From the NCBI GenBank assembly GCA_019359355.1, contig JAHHHM010000005.1:124001-188000 (forward strand): a stretch of DNA of 64,000 bases, given 5' to 3'. Each line of letters starts with the position of its first letter. The stretch's first letter is position 1. A model generated the notes under the pieces. The model was not told the DNA's origin, searched no databases, and worked only from the letters and a program-made list of their open reading frames with translations. This document shows, one piece after another, positions 63,464-64,000 of this stretch. Origin of the DNA: Microcoleus vaginatus WJT46-NPBG5. GTDB taxonomy: Bacteria; Cyanobacteriota; Cyanobacteriia; Cyanobacteriales; Oscillatoriaceae. Made by a program: the position numbers and the translations under genes.

Positions 63464-64000
63464 CTCTCGTCGCAGCAGGGTGTCTCATTGGCATCCCCAA
63501 ACCCGCCGGCTACTCAATGCGTTGGTAACAGTTGGCTCTGTACTTTTATGCTTACTGATCCTACCCACCCGTATCCCAGGAATGGCTCTGCTCGGTATTG
63601 GCCCTAACTGGTTGCTAATTTGGGTAGTTGCCTGGAGTGTTAAACGTACAGCCTTTCTAGGAGCCGGCGCTGGGTTCGCTTTAGGGCTGCTTCAGGACGG
63701 CATGACAGCCCCGCATCCCACCCATGCTCTTAGCCTTGCGGTGGTCGGAATTTTGACCGCTCGGTTACAAAAACAGCGGTACGTTCAGGAAGATTTTATT
63801 TCTGTTGCCTTAATTGTGTTTGGCATGGCTATTCTGGCTGAGACAGTCACGGCTATTCAGTACAGTTTTTATAGCGAACGCACTCTGGCTGAAATTTGGA
63901 ACTCCCACCAGCTTGTAGCGCTTTCTTCTGCCATTCTCAGCAGCTTGTGGGCACCTGTTGTTTATTTTCCGCTGAATCGTTGGTGGGAGCGCATTAGGTC
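63453..64000 (+). CDS. mreD: Rod shape-determining protein MreD (3' end outside the window)
   Basis: ATG 63453 lies inside the end of mreC (11-bp overlap, different frame), a sign of translational coupling. The 182 visible codons give a basic N-terminus 'MRTSSRRSRVSHWHPQTRR' and at least five hydrophobic segments, including 'LVTVGSVLLCLLILPTRIPG', 'WLLIWVVAWSV', 'FLGAGAGFALGLLQDG' and 'ALIVFGMAILAETVTAIQ'. The 'GxxxGLLQDG' segment and gene order support MreD, the small membrane partner of MreC. No stop codon before the window edge. Confidence 0.9.
   Translation, partial: MRTSSRRSRVSHWHPQTRRLLNALVTVGSVLLCLLILPTRIPGMALLGIGPNWLLIWVVAWSVKRTAFLGAGAGFALGLLQDGMTAPHPTHALSLAVVGILTARLQKQRYVQEDFISVALIVFGMAILAETVTAIQYSFYSERTLAEIWNSHQLVALSSAILSSLWAPVVYFPLNRWWERIR

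Noticed and set aside
1-64000. CRISPR array
   Set aside because: Tandem repeats are present, but none shows 25-37-bp repeats with unique spacers of similar size, and no cas gene was found. The Cas4-like nuclease at 58398 is a stand-alone RecB-type protein.
1-64000. tRNA or rRNA genes
   Set aside because: No T-loop GGTTCGAATCC-like signature with matching stems and no rRNA segments were seen by eye on either strand; a tRNAscan run would settle it.

Overview
The window is chromosomal DNA of a cyanobacterium, most likely a filamentous oscillatorialean type (inference). Evidence: an orange-carotenoid-protein-type helical carotenoid protein, a CruE/CruH-like pair for aromatic carotenoids, class II fructose-bisphosphate aldolase, SLH and WG-repeat proteins, very large multi-PAS kinases, and the short intergenic repeats typical of the phylum. 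The classic HIP1 octamer GCGATCGC is rare here. GCCGGC and its variants GCCGGT/ACCGGC are extremely frequent in genes and spacers. I see no rRNA, tRNA, CRISPR array, transposase or phage gene.

Layout. 0-8.2 kb: end of a GNAT acetyltransferase, a conserved unknown, hisC and hisB (minus strand, separated by repeats), a WGxxGxxG small protein with a strong terminator, a GGDEF-EAL phosphodiesterase with a degenerate GGDEF, an N-acetylglucosamine-kinase-like ASKHA protein, a small exported protein and a YqiA-type esterase. 8.4-18.3 kb: a membrane-anchored methyltransferase, Tex, an SLH-WG protein, a DUF4385 protein, a VOC protein, a secreted M23+M15 peptidoglycan peptidase fusion, and a coupled lipoprotein/membrane-protein pair. 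18.6-26.2 kb: two adjacent AAA-like ATPase genes, one with an N-terminal winged helix and one fused to a von Willebrand A domain, then the SWIM zinc-finger and SNF2 helicase pair. 26.9-32.3 kb: housekeeping genes pnp, tpiA, folP and a slipin. 32.6-41.0 kb: a 2,493-residue double hybrid histidine kinase and a stand-alone helical carotenoid protein. 41.2-47.0 kb: a DUF1400 hydrolase, a GT61 glycosyltransferase, a SOUL protein and fba. 47.3-53.3 kb: one gene joining a Ser/Thr kinase, AAA ATPase, GAF, PAS and class III nucleotide cyclase. 53.4-58.3 kb: an ABC-2 exporter divergent from the cruE-cruH-like pair. 58.4-64 kb: PD-(D/E)XK nuclease, EVE protein, SIMPL protein, ssb, and mreB-mreC-mreD running off the window.

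How the parts work together. The window mixes core metabolism (histidine, folate, glycolysis/Calvin cycle, RNA decay, cell shape) with a heavy signalling load: c-di-GMP turnover, a two-kinase phosphorelay protein, and a kinase-cyclase fusion linking phosphorylation to cyclic nucleotides. Two unlinked loci concern carotenoid photoprotection. The most system-like locus is the ATPase / ATPase-vWA pair at 18.6-21.9 kb. The most unusual genome-level feature is repeat DNA that sits in spacers and also in frame inside at least three, probably four, coding regions.
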